From the NCBI RefSeq assembly GCF_033659955.1, contig NZ_JARUJP010000018.1:6847-70846 (forward strand): a DNA stretch of 64,000 nucleotides. Direction: 5' to 3'. Of the stretch, positions 62,346 to 64,000 are shown in pieces. This DNA is from Clostridium_AM tanneri (GTDB lineage: Bacteria; Bacillota; Clostridia; Clostridiales; Clostridiaceae). The translations under genes were made by a program, and so were the position numbers. Position 1 is the first letter of the stretch. Each line of letters starts with the position of its first letter. Under the pieces are notes generated by a model. The model searched no databases, had not been told where the DNA came from, and saw only the letters and a list, made by a program, of their open reading frames with translations.

Positions 62346-62432
62346 CATTTTAATTAGATGCTGCAATTATCTCTATTGTATATGTTAAATATACAGTCTG
62401 CAGTTTTACTCTAAACCCTATCCTATTACTGT

Positions 62433-62454
62433 CCTAAAAATTAATATTTTTAGG
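62433..62454 (+). promoter_or_regulatory. Ribosome-site-masking hairpin before the AGCS gene
   Basis: CCTAAAAATTA..ATTTTTAGG forms a 10-bp stem whose 3' arm contains the first AGG of AGGAGG (62452-62457), 8 nt from the start codon. This suggests that the riboswitch acts at translation. No U-run terminator is seen here. Confidence 0.6.
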
Positions 62455-62465
62455 AGGTTTTTCAA

Positions 62466-63848
62466 ATGGAAAAATTCATGGAACTATTGGACAAGGTGAA
62501 CTCCTTTATTTGGGGCCCACCACTACTTATCTTGCTAGTAGGTACAGGTATATACCTTACCTTCAGTCTAAAACTTATTCAAGTTACAAAACTCAGATTA
62601 GCCTTTAAATATGTATTTAAGGATGATAACAGCGCAGAGGGTGATGTATCTAGTTTTGCTGCATTATGTACAGCTCTTTCTGCTACTGTTGGTACTGGAA
62701 ACATTGTAGGTGTAGCAACAGCTATTAAGGTTGGAGGACCAGGAGCACTCTTTTGGATGTGGCTGGCAGCCTTTTTTGGTATGGCAACAAAATATGCAGA
62801 AGGACTTCTTGCTGTTAAATATAGAGTTGTAGACGCTAATGGACAAATGTCTGGAGGACCAATGTATTATATAGAAAGAGGTCTTAATAATAAGATACTT
62901 GCTAAATTCTTTGCCTTATTTGGAATTGGTGTTGCCTTCTTTGGAATCGGTACCCTTACTCAAGTAAATGCCATATCTCAAGCTGTTAAAATAAGTTTTA
63001 ATATACCTATAATAATTACAGTTGCTGTAATTACTGTGCTAGTTGCAATGGTTACTTTAGGAGGAATAAAAAGCATATCTAAAACTGCAGAATTCATTGT
63101 GCCTTTTATGGCTATATTCTATGTTTTAGGTTCACTTTTAGTACTAATTATTAATATTAAAGTACTACCTACTGCTATTTTATTAGTTATTAAAAGCGCC
63201 TTTACTTCAACAGCAGCTACCGGTGGATTCTTAGGTGCCACTGTTATGATGGCAATTAAAAGTGGTATATCAAGAGGTGTGTTTTCAAATGAATCCGGTC
63301 TTGGAAGCGCCCCTATAGCAGCGGCAGCAGCTAAAACAAAATCCTGTGTAAGACAGGGCCTTGCATCTATGACAGGAACCTTTATCGATACTATTATAAT
63401 TTGTACAATGACTGGACTTGTACTTATTGTTACTGGTGCTTGGAGTTCCAATACTGCAGGAGCAGATATGACAAACTTAGCTTTTACAACTGGACTACCC
63501 CTTTTCCCAGCAGCAGGTCAGTTTATAGTAACTATAGGACTTATATTCTTTGCCTTTACTACAATTCTTGGGTGGAATTACTACGGTGAAAGATGTACTG
63601 AGTATTTATTTGGTGTAAAAGCTATCAAATATTATAAGGTAATATTTATAATAATTATAGCTGCTGGTGCAATTCCATTCTTAAAATTAGACTTAATATG
63701 GAAACTAGCAGATATAGTTAATGGCTTAATGGCAATACCTAACCTAATTGGTATAATAGGTCTAAGAGCAGTTATTATCTCTGAAACTAAGGACTACCTA
63801 GATACTTTAGATACTTCAAATGAAAAAATAGAAAAAATATTATCATAA
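62466..63848 (+). CDS. Sodium:alanine/glycine symporter (AGCS family)
   Basis: A 460-aa integral membrane symporter with about 10 to 11 helices. The family signatures include ALSATVGTGNIVGVATAI, GGPGALFWMWLAAFFGMATK, GGPMYYIERGL and SNESGLGSAPIAAAAAKT. It imports glycine or alanine with Na+. The glycine riboswitch upstream argues for glycine as a physiological substrate. The start follows AGGAGG, partly sequestered by a hairpin. Confidence 0.95.
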   Translation: MEKFMELLDKVNSFIWGPPLLILLVGTGIYLTFSLKLIQVTKLRLAFKYVFKDDNSAEGDVSSFAALCTALSATVGTGNIVGVATAIKVGGPGALFWMWLAAFFGMATKYAEGLLAVKYRVVDANGQMSGGPMYYIERGLNNKILAKFFALFGIGVAFFGIGTLTQVNAISQAVKISFNIPIIITVAVITVLVAMVTLGGIKSISKTAEFIVPFMAIFYVLGSLLVLIINIKVLPTAILLVIKSAFTSTAATGGFLGATVMMAIKSGISRGVFSNESGLGSAPIAAAAAKTKSCVRQGLASMTGTFIDTIIICTMTGLVLIVTGAWSSNTAGADMTNLAFTTGLPLFPAAGQFIVTIGLIFFAFTTILGWNYYGERCTEYLFGVKAIKYYKVIFIIIIAAGAIPFLKLDLIWKLADIVNGLMAIPNLIGIIGLRAVIISETKDYLDTLDTSNEKIEKILS

Positions 63849-63849
63849 A

Positions 63850-63883
63850 AAAAGACAATGCTTTTGTAGCATTGTCTTTTTCA
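63850..63883 (+). terminator. Terminator of the AGCS gene
   Basis: AAAGACAATGC and GCATTGTCTTT form an 11-bp stem with a 7-nt loop and T-run on both strands; on the minus strand it also ends the rRNA-tRNA transcript. Confidence 0.85.
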
Positions 63884-63884
63884 T

Positions 63885-63960
63885 GGTGGACCTTCAGGGA
63901 CTCGAACCCCGGACCAACCGGTTATGAGCCGGTTGCTCTAACCAACTGAGCTAAAGATCC
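63885..63960 (-). tRNA. tRNA-Met (anticodon CAT)
   Basis: A 76-nt tRNA with encoded CCA. Acceptor GGATCTT pairs with AAGGTCC (one G-U), the D-arm is AGCTCAGTTGGTTAGAGC, the anticodon loop is CTCATAA, and the T-arm is GGGGTTCGAGTCCC. Elongator Met is most likely; a lysidine-modified Ile(CAT) is the alternative. Confidence 0.93.
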
Positions 63961-63968
63961 ATATTTAA

Positions 63969-64000
63969 CCTAGCGACGTCCTACTCTTCCACTCAGTCTC
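63969..64000 (-). rRNA. 5S rRNA, 3' end (partial)
   Basis: On the minus strand the last 32 nt read GAGACTGAGTGGAAGAGTAG, then GACGTCGCTAGG, the typical clostridial 5S 3' end. The rest, with presumably 23S and 16S genes, lies beyond the right edge, and tRNA-Met is the last gene of that operon. Confidence 0.88.

Overview
The window looks like chromosomal DNA of a low-GC, spore-forming anaerobe of the genus Clostridium or a close relative. Supporting signs are the AT-rich sequence with strong AGGAGG-type ribosome sites, a SigI/RsgI pair, a Spo0E-like peptide, YtaF and DUF3231 proteins, a split GcvPA/GcvPB glycine decarboxylase, AsnA under a T-box, and a ferredoxin-fused aldo/keto reductase. I see no prophage, plasmid backbone or CRISPR array. 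Mobile DNA is limited to one decayed IS200-like remnant and two copies of a palindromic repeat.

Layout. 0-9 kb: a sigma-54 activator with a cysteine-rich sensor, an amino-acid binding lipoprotein, small membrane proteins, DegV, an AI-2E-type permease and an HD-GYP protein. 9-12 kb: a compact minus-strand Mo/W cofactor cluster (mogA, two tungstate/molybdate ABC genes, moaC, MOSC). 12-18 kb: aldo/keto reductase, a divergent MntR-like/MntH manganese pair, an FAH-family protein, a soluble chemoreceptor-like protein, then a large structured non-coding RNA that I think belongs to the raiA family. 18-22 kb: a sigI-rsgI operon divergent from a secreted DUF5667 protein, with matching SigI-like promoter elements on both sides. 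22-31 kb: glucose-type PTS IIA, tRNA-Ile, a DUF421/DUF4363 pair, topoisomerase III, a Spo0E-like peptide, the IS200 remnant and YtaF. 31-40 kb: a cell-wall hydrolase, a secreted protein, DUF3231, Lon with a TetR regulator, a MobB-like protein, a HAD phosphatase and an orphan Bet/RecT protein. 40-50 kb: a two-kinase hybrid sensor, an SLC13-like permease, a flavoprotein and a second HD-GYP protein. 50-54 kb: the glycine cleavage operon gcvT-H-PA-PB under a tandem glycine riboswitch. 54-64 kb: an MBL hydrolase, an APC permease divergent from a MocR regulator, a metallophosphoesterase, T-box-asnA, a second tandem glycine riboswitch controlling an AGCS symporter, tRNA-Met and the 3' end of a 5S rRNA gene that belongs to an rRNA operon beyond the right edge.

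Several regulatory circuits can be read directly from the sequence. Two glycine riboswitches control catabolism (gcv) and transport (AGCS) through different expression platforms. A T-box with an AAC specifier controls asnA. Near-identical palindromes lie upstream of both tetR and lon. Paired direct repeats sit upstream of the topB promoter. The most interesting unexplained items are the structured RNA near 18.1 kb, the two-copy palindromic element that appears to sit inside terminators, and the TetR-Lon operator pair.
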